Of a DNA stretch of 64,000 nucleotides, positions 30,433-38,294 are shown piece by piece. Below the pieces are notes generated by a model, which did not search any database, had not been told where the DNA came from, and was given only the letters and a program-made list of their open reading frames with translations. The DNA lies in the NCBI GenBank assembly GCA_016721005.1, contig JADKJM010000019.1, positions 620,001 to 684,000 on the forward strand. The letters run 5' to 3'. Numbering within the stretch: the stretch's first letter is position 1; every line of letters starts with the position of its first letter. The DNA is from Flavobacteriales bacterium (GTDB lineage Bacteria; Bacteroidota; Bacteroidia; Flavobacteriales_F; PHOS-HE28). The translations under genes were made by a program, and so were the position numbers.

Positions 30433-31010
30433 CTAGCGTGTACCGGTCCGCCGCCAGCAATCCACCAAGTGGTCGTCCACCATGCCGATGGCTTGCATGT
30501 AGGCGTACACGATGGTGCTGCCCACGAAGCTGAAGCCGGCCTTCTTCAGGTCCTTGCTCAACGCATCGCTCACGGCCGTGGTAGCGGGCAGTTGCTTGCT
30601 GTGCTTCCACCTGTTCACGATGGTCTTGTGGTCCACATGCTTCCAGAGGAGGTCATTGAAGGAACCCTTGCCTTCTTCCATGATCTGCAGCCACGCCTGC
30701 GCGTTGGTGATCGCACTGGCCACCTTGGCGCGGTTGCGGATGATGCCGGGGTCGTTGAGCAAACGCGCCACGTCCTTCGCACCATAGCGCGCGATGCGTT
30801 CCACGTTCCAATCGTCGAAGGCCGTGCGGTAGCCCTCGCTGCGGTGCAGGATCGTCTTCCAACTCAAGCCGGCCTGCGCCCCATCGAGCACCAGCTTCGC
30901 GAAGAGCTTGCGGTCGTCGTGTTCGGGTGTGCCCCAGAGGGTGTCGCGTGGTATTCGATCATGCGGGCATCATCGCCCGGCCAGGTGCAGCGGATCCTGG
31001 TGGTGCTCAT
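30433..31010 (-). pseudogene. tag: DNA-3-methyladenine glycosylase I (Tag), frameshifted
   Basis: The true gene begins at the ATG at 31008-31010, overlapping the stop of the GNAT gene (ATGA), and reads MSTTRIRCTWPGDDARMIEYH, matching the Tag zinc-site start. The expected continuation DTLWGTPEHDDRKLF... is in another frame: the DNA reads CACGCGACACCC where CACGACACCC would keep the frame, an extra 2 bp near 30943-30948. From there the downstream open frame (to 30433) carries GAQAGLSWKTIL, DPGIIRNRAKV, SDALSKDLKKAGFSFVGSTIVYAYMQAIGMVDDH, the full catalytic core, including the conserved C-terminal Cys/His zinc ligands (HLVDCW). Tag excises 3-methyladenine. Length with correction is 192 aa, as in the family. 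Probably sequencing error or recent mutation. Confidence 0.85.
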
Positions 31011-31564
31011 AGCGTCAGTTCCATATAGACCAGGTCATTGCGAAGCTCATCGCGCACGGCATAGTACGGATCGATGTAGCGGAAGCCCATGCTGAGGTAG
31101 AGCGCTTGCGACTCCACCATGAAGGTGCCGGTATCCAACACCATCTTCTTGTAGCCGATCATGCGTGCGCGATCGATCAGCGCGAGAGACAGGGTCCGCC
31201 CGATGCCTTTGCGCCGATGATCCCGGGGAACGAAGAGGCGTTTCATCTCACAACGCTGGGCATCGAACCGCCGCAAGCAGACCACACCTGCCGGTTCATC
31301 ACCATCCATGGCGAGCAGCACGCACCCATCCGGTGGACCGTAGTGCGCGTGCAGGTCCGCCAATTCACGATCGTGCGCGGCCTCATCGAAGTAGCGCTCC
31401 ACCGTGGCGATGTTCGCCGCATAATGCGCGCGCTGGTGGGGCAGGAAGCCACGCAATACCTGTTCGGCGGCTTGCAGCCATTCACCATTCGCCTCCATCA
31501 CATGGATCCCGCTCACCACCATCCCGGGCGAAGTTCCTACTGCACCACGAATCGCTCCATCCAT
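31007..31564 (-). CDS. GNAT family N-acetyltransferase
   Basis: A 185-residue acetyltransferase. Motif A is complete: CEMKRLFVPRDHRRKGIGRTLSLALIDRARMIGYKKMVLDTG, with the acetyl-CoA-binding R-R-K-G-I-G loop; then the C-terminal ESQALYLSMGFRYIDPY strand (Y-x-x-x-G-F). The substrate is unknown. Its ATG may be the one at 31522 (MVVSGIHVMEAN...), which would shorten overlap with the upstream delta-60 gene. Its stop overlaps the start of tag, suggesting one operon with tag, fdhD and grpB. Confidence 0.88.
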   Translation of the reverse strand: MDGAIRGAVGTSPGMVVSGIHVMEANGEWLQAAEQVLRGFLPHQRAHYAANIATVERYFDEAAHDRELADLHAHYGPPDGCVLLAMDGDEPAGVVCLRRFDAQRCEMKRLFVPRDHRRKGIGRTLSLALIDRARMIGYKKMVLDTGTFMVESQALYLSMGFRYIDPYYAVRDELRNDLVYMELTL

Positions 31565-34074
31565 CGTCGTTCACCGGCGGTGACTTGTACCATATACACC
31601 CCGGCCGGGAATTGTTGCGCAACGCCGACCGCGCCCGACCAACCAATGTCGTTTATGGCGTGCGCCTCCTGGTGTGCGACCCTCCCGGTGGCATCCAGCA
31701 CGGTGATGTTCAACTGTTGGGGGATCGGGTCCAGGCCGACTATGCGCAGGTTGAGCACTTCACCATCATTCGGGTTCGGCCAAATGGCGATCCCGGATCC
31801 TTCGCCCGTTTCCTCGTCCTCCATCGCCATCCGTGGATCATTGACTTGGACACAATTCGCAATGGTGAGCAGGCACACATCACCCCATGGGTCCAAAGCG
31901 GGTGGAATGAAATCACTGCACCACGTGGCGCCCCCATCGAAGCTCGCGCGCACATCCACCTGGTAGGTCTTGCTGCATTCCAAGGGGTTGACGACCCAGT
32001 TCAAAAGCAGGAAGTAGTTGTTGCTGTTCCGCGTAACGGAGAACACCTCGGCGGGTATCCGGAAGCGGAACTGGTATTTGTTCGCACCGTTCACCGGCCT
32101 GGCGTGAACGTAGTTCCCCGGACCCCATGCGCGCGTCTGCCCACAACTGAAGAATTGGTTGTTGGGGATGTCCATCAACTTGGTGAGCGGACATTGCGCC
32201 CGCAACGCATCGATCTTGAACCGGTGCGCTGGCCCCCAAGCACCGGCCACGCCAAGGATCACCGGGCGGATGCGCACATTCATGAGCGTGTTGGCCGGGA
32301 TGTGGTTCGCCACCGCCCAGTTGTTGATCTTCATGTGGCACGCGCGCGTGGGATCCGCCGGGCCGAAACCATCACTGCTGCTGTGGCGCCGTTGACGAAC
32401 AAAGCTGTACCCGCCGTTGGGATCGAAGAACCAGAAATCGTAACCCGTGTTGGCGCGCTCCGCTGATCCCAAACCATAGTCGGTCCAAACCTGCGACACC
32501 GCAGCCTTCTCCGACGAAACGAAATACTGGTTGTCCACCCAATCGATCTTGTCGCGGCTCGTGAAGATGGGCTTGTGCGTTCCGATGGGCACACAGAACT
32601 TCACGGGTCCGCCTTGGCCTCCGCTGATCTGGCTCGCGCCACCGGAATCGAAATTGAGCGAGTCGTCGATGATCCGCTCACCGTTCTGCGACTTCAACAC
32701 ATAACCCCCATCGGTGATCCCGTTCGATCCCGAATCCGTAACGCGCAACTCGTAGCAACCCAAGGCGAGGCAACCGCCCACCGGCACCACTGCGTTGTCC
32801 GGAAGCCCCGATCCACTGTAGGCCGCGTATTGGTACCCGTCGGGAATGAGTTCCCATCCGGTCTCCGAACCTGCACCATCGGTGGTGATCACCAGGTCCA
32901 CATCATCGGTGCATAGGGCCTTGAAACGCGAGATCCGGTTGCGCGAATTGCCGGCGATGGTCGTGAAGATGCCGCCCACGACCACACGGCCTTCCGGCAT
33001 CCACAGCAGGCAGTTGATGGCTTGGTTGGCGCCGGTGGTCCAGGTCGCATCCGCAGCACCAGTGGAGGTCACGCGGCAATGGCGGTTGTGCGTGTTGCCG
33101 TTCAACGTCGTGAAGTCGCCACCGACGATGATGGCACCATCGGATTGCTGTGCGAAGGCGAGCACCTGCCCATTGAACCCGGTTCCCGGATCGAATCCCG
33201 TATCGAGGCTTCCGTCCGTGTTGGTGCGCAGGACCCTGTTGCGCCCCGTACCGTTGTACGTGCTGAAGAGGCCGCCCACGAGCGCCCTGCCATCGGGTTG
33301 AAGGCTGATCACGTTCACCGAGTTGTTCAAGCCGGATCCGCCGCTGTTGTATCCCGTATCCAATGATCCATCGCTGTTCAGTCGCGCAAGCGCCACTGCG
33401 GTGGTACCGTTGATGGTATTGAAGTAGCCCCCGATGAGCACCTTCCCATCGGACTGGATCGCCACGGTGGCCACCAGGAAGTTCGCGCCGGTACCGGGAT
33501 CGAAGCTGGTATCCAACGTTCCGTCGGTATTCAAGCGCGCTATGCGAACACGCCCCGTGCCGTTGAAGCTGGTGAAGTCACCCACCGCGATCACCTTGTC
33601 ATCCGATTGCACGGCCACATTGGTCACCATGCCGTTGAAGCCCGTACCCGGAGCGAAGCCGGTATCCAAGGTGCCGTCCGCGTTCAGCCGCGCGATCCGC
33701 TTCCGGCTGGTACCGTCGTAGGTGATGAACGTGCCGCCGATCACCGCTTGGCCCGTGCTGGTGAGCGCCACGGAATTCAATTGCTGATCAGCGCCCGAGA
33801 TCGGTGCGAAGGCACCGTCCAAGCTGCCGTCCAGGTTCAAGCGGGCCACATGGTTCGCAGTCGTGCCATTGTACGTGGTGAAGACGCCGCCGATGATCAC
33901 CTTCCCATCCGGTTGCAGTGCTGCGCAGGTCACCCGGTTGCTCGCACCGGTACCCACACTGAAATCGGGATCCACGGTGCCTTGGCCGGAACAAGTTGCC
34001 ACAAGGCCGACAAACGCGATCACAAAAGATCCACGAAGCGACACAAGGAAGCGTTGGATATGGCTGGTGTTCAT
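31537..34074 (-). CDS. T9SS cargo protein with delta-60 repeats
   Basis: An 845-residue secreted protein. The signal peptide (MNTSHIQRFLVSLRGSFVIAFVGLVATCSGQ) is followed by seven delta-60 (DUF5122) repeats of ~55 residues, each with 'QPDGKVIIGGxFTTYNGTxxxHVARLNxDGSLDxxF', forming a β-propeller. A β-rich middle part (~390-760) has no clear family. The last ~80 residues (IAIWPNPNDGEVLNLRIVG ... FPAGVYMVQVT ... ERFVVQ) are the T9SS sorting domain. A -7 promoter box lies 39 bp upstream. The protein is probably cell-surface bound; its ligand is unknown. The end overlaps the GNAT gene by up to 28 bp. Confidence 0.9.
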   Translation of the reverse strand: MNTSHIQRFLVSLRGSFVIAFVGLVATCSGQGTVDPDFSVGTGASNRVTCAALQPDGKVIIGGVFTTYNGTTANHVARLNLDGSLDGAFAPISGADQQLNSVALTSTGQAVIGGTFITYDGTSRKRIARLNADGTLDTGFAPGTGFNGMVTNVAVQSDDKVIAVGDFTSFNGTGRVRIARLNTDGTLDTSFDPGTGANFLVATVAIQSDGKVLIGGYFNTINGTTAVALARLNSDGSLDTGYNSGGSGLNNSVNVISLQPDGRALVGGLFSTYNGTGRNRVLRTNTDGSLDTGFDPGTGFNGQVLAFAQQSDGAIIVGGDFTTLNGNTHNRHCRVTSTGAADATWTTGANQAINCLLWMPEGRVVVGGIFTTIAGNSRNRISRFKALCTDDVDLVITTDGAGSETGWELIPDGYQYAAYSGSGLPDNAVVPVGGCLALGCYELRVTDSGSNGITDGGYVLKSQNGERIIDDSLNFDSGGASQISGGQGGPVKFCVPIGTHKPIFTSRDKIDWVDNQYFVSSEKAAVSQVWTDYGLGSAERANTGYDFWFFDPNGGYSFVRQRRHSSSDGFGPADPTRACHMKINNWAVANHIPANTLMNVRIRPVILGVAGAWGPAHRFKIDALRAQCPLTKLMDIPNNQFFSCGQTRAWGPGNYVHARPVNGANKYQFRFRIPAEVFSVTRNSNNYFLLLNWVVNPLECSKTYQVDVRASFDGGATWCSDFIPPALDPWGDVCLLTIANCVQVNDPRMAMEDEETGEGSGIAIWPNPNDGEVLNLRIVGLDPIPQQLNITVLDATGRVAHQEAHAINDIGWSGAVGVAQQFPAGVYMVQVTAGERRWMERFVVQ

Positions 34075-34359
34075 GGGTAATGGTGGTTGGTTACCGAATT
34101 GAATTTCCTACTCAAATCTAGGACGGGGCCGATTGAGTTGGATGCCTTTGCCCAAAATTGATTTTTCAACAGGAGGGATGATCCCCTTTCACGGAAAGAT
34201 GGCCCGGCTTCGCGCTGCATCGATCGAAACCGGATCGAAGCGAATGTGCTCGCGAAGCAAGCGAAGCCCGGTGGACTGCCTCAATTCAAGCTCGAAGCGC
34301 AGGAGGAGTTGCCTGACCTTTGCGCAAGGCCGGTGGTGAACATCGGCGGCTAGGTCCGT
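34075..34359. other. Intergenic gap between delta-60 cargo gene and nucleoid-associated gene
   Basis: 285 bp; the right part (from ~34190) has no gene or terminator that I can see; the left part holds the promoter of the delta-60 gene. An A/T-rich stretch (CCCAAAATTGATTTTTCAACAGG, in part) near 34151-34171 is notable in this GC-rich DNA. Confidence 0.4.
34113..34120 (-). promoter_or_regulatory. Bacteroidota -7 promoter box (TAGATTTG)
   Basis: TAGATTTG on the minus strand matches the phylum's TAnnTTTG consensus and lies 38 bp before the start of the delta-60 cargo gene. No clear TTG at -33 was found at the right distance. Confidence 0.5.
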
Positions 34360-35379
34360 TCAGCTCTCCTGGTCGTAGTAGATCTTGTAGAACTTCCTGC
34401 CGCTTTCGTCCACGCCGTGCTCGATCTTGTTACGGTCGCCGTGGATGTAGATATGGAAGTTCTTGTCCAGCTTCAGCACGCTCTTGAAGATGCGCGCCTG
34501 CTTCTTCACGGCGTGGGATGAGATGGCGAAACTGTCATCGATCTCCACGTCATGCGCGCTCTGGTACCGATCACTGAACTGGTTGAACGACTGGATCGCG
34601 CGTTCCTCCTGGAAGACCTCCTGCGCAAAGGCGCCCTTGTCGAATTCGGAGTTCGTCTTGAAGTAGTTCACCGAGCGGTTGAGCAGATCGATCTGGTCCG
34701 CTTTCGCGATCTCGAAGTCCTGCGGCAGTTGCTGCGTGATGAAGGACTTGGTCAGCTCCAACAAATTGCTGGTGCTGTTCACGTTGTCGCGCTTGGCACG
34801 GAGACCGATGAGATCCTTCTGCCAGAAATCCGCAGTGGCGTGGTCGTCGATGGTGAAGAGGGTGTAGGCTCCTTCGGTGAAGACCACGAGGCAGGCATTG
34901 TTCGGTTTCACCGTGCCGAGTCCGCGCTTCAACTTCATACCCACGGACTTCCCGGCGACCTTGCTCTCAATGAAGACCTCCTTGTTGTCGAACTTGTAGA
35001 TGCCGATGGCCTTGTATGCTGCGCTACCCAACTCCACGTTGTTGAACTTGGCCACGAAGAGATCACCGCCCTTGATGCTGTGGTTCCGCGCCGCGTGGAT
35101 CACTTGCTTCGCGATCGCGATGGACTGCAGGACAAGGTCCTCGCCCTCTTCCACTTTCGTACACAGGCCGTGCAGCACGTTCTTGCTCATCTCATCAGGT
35201 ATGAATTCGGACGTGTGCACCATTGTCGCGAAGGGCTTCAGGAAGAGCTTGCGCAGGAACTCCTGTTCCTCCGGGCCTTCGAGAACCGCGCTGTAATCAC
35301 TGAAGACGCTATCAGCCGCGTTCTCCCCGATGCGGTGGAGTACGAACTCTTCTACGACTGCTGCTTTACCGTTCACCAT
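34360..35379 (-). CDS. Nucleoid-associated protein (NdpA/YejK family)
   Basis: A 339-residue cytoplasmic protein starting MVNGKAAVVEEFVLHRIGENAAD; the open frame extends 60 codons further upstream but that part reads as non-coding. It contains HTSEFIPDEMSKNVLHGLC, KGGDLFVAKFNNVELGSAAYKAIGIYKFDNKEVFIESKV, a conserved sheet, and LIHxHG-type C-terminal sequence (FHIYIHGDRNKIEHGVDESGRKFYKIYYDQES). It matches the nucleoid-associated 37-kDa (NdpA) family as I recall it; the family's role is uncertain. A single gene between the mob/moe operon and the delta-60 gene, with a 285-bp gap on its 3' side. Confidence 0.78.
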   Translation of the reverse strand: MVNGKAAVVEEFVLHRIGENAADSVFSDYSAVLEGPEEQEFLRKLFLKPFATMVHTSEFIPDEMSKNVLHGLCTKVEEGEDLVLQSIAIAKQVIHAARNHSIKGGDLFVAKFNNVELGSAAYKAIGIYKFDNKEVFIESKVAGKSVGMKLKRGLGTVKPNNACLVVFTEGAYTLFTIDDHATADFWQKDLIGLRAKRDNVNSTSNLLELTKSFITQQLPQDFEIAKADQIDLLNRSVNYFKTNSEFDKGAFAQEVFQEERAIQSFNQFSDRYQSAHDVEIDDSFAISSHAVKKQARIFKSVLKLDKNFHIYIHGDRNKIEHGVDESGRKFYKIYYDQES

Positions 35380-35510
35380 GATCGCACCCTGTTCATTCAA
35401 ATTCCGTTGCCCTCCCGCGAGACGTACATCCCATGTCCATACGCTTGCTCTTGCACCATGAATGGTTCCACCAACCGGGCGCGGATCCCGAAGTGCAATT
35501 CCCACATGCC

Positions 35511-36077
35511 TCAAAGGTCGGCCGGACTGTTCATGTTCTTGAAAAGATCCCTCGACCATCCATCCGCACCCGGCTCCACGTCAAGGAATGCCGTTCGCAC
35601 CCGGCCCAGAGCGGTTGACATTCTCAACTCCTCCTTCAGCAGGCAACGCTCGAAGGTCTCGATGGCCCGGCGATGATAGGTCGCCGCGAGCGGTTCGATG
35701 TGTCCGGAATGGCGCGGCACCACTGCGTCGAAGTCCTTTTCCATTTCGCGCTTCAACACATGGATCAGGCGGTCGCTGATCAACGGAAGATCACACGCCA
35801 ATACGATCAGCCGCACGTACCGCGCATGCTTCAGCGCCGTAACGATACCCCCCAACGGCCCTTTGCCCGGCGCATCATCGGGGATCGTCGTAGCGTGCTC
35901 GGAAGCGTATTTGGCTGGATCACCGATCACCAGGATCTCTCGCGCATGCGGTCGAAGAAGTTGAATGGTGCGATCCATCATCCGCACACCATCCACTTCC
36001 ATAAGGGCCTTGTCCTGGCCCATGCGCGTGCTCTTCCCGCCCGCCAATACCACACCGGTCCATTGGCGGTCGGTCAT
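35511..36077 (-). CDS. mobA: Molybdenum cofactor guanylyltransferase
   Basis: A 188-residue enzyme that adds GMP to molybdopterin, making the bis-MGD cofactor used by formate dehydrogenase. It begins MTDRQWTGVVLAGGKSTRMGQDKALM, the LAGGxSxRMGxDKA nucleotide-binding signature, and has VLACDLPLISDRLI (the conserved DxP) and HIEPLAATYHRRA. Its ATG overlaps the moeA stop by one base (TGATG), so it is the last gene of the TSUP-moeA-mobA operon. Confidence 0.93.
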   Translation of the reverse strand: MTDRQWTGVVLAGGKSTRMGQDKALMEVDGVRMMDRTIQLLRPHAREILVIGDPAKYASEHATTIPDDAPGKGPLGGIVTALKHARYVRLIVLACDLPLISDRLIHVLKREMEKDFDAVVPRHSGHIEPLAATYHRRAIETFERCLLKEELRMSTALGRVRTAFLDVEPGADGWSRDLFKNMNSPADL

Positions 36078-37246
36078 CACGGCAGGTAATGGACCTCGAT
36101 CGTGTCGCCTTCGCTCCATGCGCGCTTCGTGGCCGGTAGATAGGCCAGTGCATCCGCTTCCGTGAGTGAGTGCAACATGTGCGATCCCTCATCGGCGAGC
36201 AGGGTCACCTTGCCATTCCGTACGCGTGCGGAACGGTATTCGGATCGGTCGCCCTTTGCGGTCAACGGATGGGTGATCGGCAGTTCATCGGAGCGCAGCC
36301 ACGGATGTCTCCAGCCTTGGATCGCGCGCAGGTATGGAAGGACATACTCCCAGAACAGGACGATGACCGCACGCGGGTTGCCGGGCAGGGCGAAGACCGG
36401 GACGTCGTTCAGCGTGGCGAAGAGCATGGGTTTCCCGGGCTTCTGTGCGATGCCGTGGAAGTGGATCGTGGCGCCGAGTTCGGTGAGCACAGGCAGCAAC
36501 AGGTCGTGATCACCCACGGATACGCCACCCGTGGTGATCACCAGGTCCGATCCTTGCGAAGCGCGGAGCAGCGCGTCGCGGATCTCCTCACGCACATCCT
36601 TGGCGCATATCGGATCCGAAGCGGGGATGCCGGCCTGGTGAAGTGCAGCGGCCAGCATGTGATCATTGCTGGAGAAGATGCGCCCGGTTTCCGGTGGTGT
36701 CCCGGTGATGAACTCCCCACCGGTGCGAACGATCGTGATGCGCGGGCGCTTTGAGACCACTACGCGTTGGACACCGCACGAGGCGAGATGGCCGATCACC
36801 GATGGACCCAGGATCGCTCCGGTGGCTGATAGCAGATCGCCGATGTGGCATTGCTCTGCGTGTCGCCGGATGTTGGCGCCGGGCCGGATCGCTGTATTGC
36901 TTGTTCGGACGCCAGCTGGTCCGACCTCACACTGTTCCTGCATGATCACCGCGTACGTGTTCACCGGGACCATCCCACCGGTGAAGATGCGCGCGCATTG
37001 GCCCGCCTTGAGTGCCGTGTCCGGGGCATCACCCGCCGCGATATCCACCACCACCGACCATGGTCCGTCCGCATTCGCCACGGCATATCCATCCACGGCG
37101 CTCATGTCGAACAACGGATGCGGATACGGCGCGTGGACATCGGCTGCCAATACACGAGCACGGGCATCCTTCAACGGCACCTCTTCATGCGCGAGGACGC
37201 GCACGCGATCGCCCATGATCCGCTTTGCTTCTTCCACGCTGATCAT
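36077..37246 (-). CDS. moeA: Molybdopterin molybdotransferase
   Basis: A 389-residue enzyme that inserts molybdate into adenylated molybdopterin. It starts MISVEEAKRIMGDRV and shows PLFDMSAVDGYAV, ARIFTGGMVPVNTYAVIMQEQC (TGAPxPxGxDAVVxxE family motif), RRHAEQCHIGD, ITTGGVSVGDHDLL (GGVSxGxxD) and FALPGNPRAVIVLFWEYVLPYL (PGNPxSxxxxF). All four domains appear present. The ATG overlaps the TSUP gene's stop (ATGA). It makes the cofactor for the formate dehydrogenase at 15176. Confidence 0.94.
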   Translation of the reverse strand: MISVEEAKRIMGDRVRVLAHEEVPLKDARARVLAADVHAPYPHPLFDMSAVDGYAVANADGPWSVVVDIAAGDAPDTALKAGQCARIFTGGMVPVNTYAVIMQEQCEVGPAGVRTSNTAIRPGANIRRHAEQCHIGDLLSATGAILGPSVIGHLASCGVQRVVVSKRPRITIVRTGGEFITGTPPETGRIFSSNDHMLAAALHQAGIPASDPICAKDVREEIRDALLRASQGSDLVITTGGVSVGDHDLLLPVLTELGATIHFHGIAQKPGKPMLFATLNDVPVFALPGNPRAVIVLFWEYVLPYLRAIQGWRHPWLRSDELPITHPLTAKGDRSEYRSARVRNGKVTLLADEGSHMLHSLTEADALAYLPATKRAWSEGDTIEVHYLP

Positions 37247-37968
37247 GGCAGCAGCAGTTTCAAGCTGGCGGAGAGCAGCACCACCCCGAGTATCCGGCGC
37301 AGCCAGCTGTTGTTGACACGATGCGCACCCACCCATGAACCGATCATGCCCCCGATCACCACCCCTGCGATCCACCACCACACATCGCCGCTGATGGTTT
37401 CGCCGATCCGTTGTGTGCCCAGCAAACCGGCCGCGCTGTTCACCAGGATGAAGGCCGCACTTACCGCAGCGGTCTGTTTGGCATCCGCCCAGCGGAACAG
37501 GAGCAGGACGGGACTGAGAAGGATCCCGCCGCCGATCCCGATCATGCCGGAAACGAAGCCCAACAACAGGCCGATGCCCAATGCCGGCACCACGGGGAGT
37601 ACCCGTACTTCCTGGGCCGTGGTGCGGAAGGTCCATAGCAAGCGGACCCCGGCGATGATCAGGCACACGGCGAGGACGCGCTTGTACAACAGGGGGTCCA
37701 CCACCACTTGCGCACCAAGCCAGGCCATCGGCACGGAGGCCAAGGCGAAGGGGAGGAACAAGCGCCACCGGAAGTGCCCGGCACGCGCGAACTGGAACGT
37801 GGCCACCGCGCTCACGAAGAGGTTGAGCACGAGCGCCGACGGACGAACTTCGGCCTGTCCATAACCAAGGAGCGTGAGCAGGGCGATATAGCCGCTTGCA
37901 CCACCATGACCGACGAGTGCGTACAGGAAAGCGATGACCGCTAGAGCGGCAGGAATAAGGACACTCAT
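37243..37968 (-). CDS. TSUP-family (TauE/SafE) membrane anion exporter
   Basis: A 241-residue inner-membrane protein starting MSVLIPAALAVIAFLYALVGHGGASGYIALL; upstream codons look non-coding. It has about 7-8 hydrophobic helices in two halves, each with a Gly-rich motif (GHGGASGYIALL in the first, GFVSGMIGIGGGILLSPVLLL in the second), the family hallmark. Relatives export sulfite, sulfoacetate or other organosulfur anions, or take them up. The position at the head of the moeA-mobA operon suggests transport of molybdate or sulfur anion for cofactor synthesis; that is inference only. Confidence 0.87.
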   Translation of the reverse strand: MSVLIPAALAVIAFLYALVGHGGASGYIALLTLLGYGQAEVRPSALVLNLFVSAVATFQFARAGHFRWRLFLPFALASVPMAWLGAQVVVDPLLYKRVLAVCLIIAGVRLLWTFRTTAQEVRVLPVVPALGIGLLLGFVSGMIGIGGGILLSPVLLLFRWADAKQTAAVSAAFILVNSAAGLLGTQRIGETISGDVWWWIAGVVIGGMIGSWVGAHRVNNSWLRRILGVVLLSASLKLLLP

Positions 37969-37994
37969 CGTGAGGTTGGTGGATGGATGACCAT

Positions 37995-38213
37995 TCAGTT
38001 GCTTGAAGCGGGGTCGAAGAACACCGTCGGCCCGATGCCCCCCGTGTCGGATGGAAACGATACGAACGCATGATCCCGGAAGGGTTTTACCGGTGGATAT
38101 TGCAGCGTGCAAAGCACGGCCCCGGTGCTACCCACGGCGCTGTCCGCATCACCGGAAGGAGTGCGCGGATCGGTGATCATGCGGCCCAAGGTACCGCGAG
38201 CGGTGATCTTCAT
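37995..38213 (-). CDS. Small hypothetical protein (72 aa)
   Basis: An open frame with MKITARGTLGRMITDPRTPSGDADSAVG, then LCTLQYPPVKPFRDHAFVSFPSD and ending FFDPASSN. No family is recognised, and there is no signal peptide. It sits between the TSUP gene and the terminator of the FG-GAP protein gene. Coding potential is plausible but not proven. Confidence 0.35.
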   Translation of the reverse strand: MKITARGTLGRMITDPRTPSGDADSAVGSTGAVLCTLQYPPVKPFRDHAFVSFPSDTGGIGPTVFFDPASSN

Positions 38214-38243
38214 CGGATCGGGGCGCTGGGTGTTGGCAAAGAA

Positions 38244-38277
38244 GAACCCCCGCCCTCCATCCGGAGAGCGGGGGTTC
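38244..38277 (-). terminator. Rho-independent terminator of the FG-GAP cargo gene
   Basis: A 10-bp perfect stem (GAACCCCCGC / GCGGGGGTTC) with an inner CTCC/GGAG pairing, followed on the minus strand by TTCTTT. It lies 18 bp after the stop of the cargo gene at 38295. Confidence 0.85.
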
Positions 38278-38294
38278 CCAACAGGTTCTGCTTC

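Noticed and set aside
29644..31095. 483-codon plus-strand open frame
   Set aside because: Antisense to fdhD and tag, both with complete family motifs.
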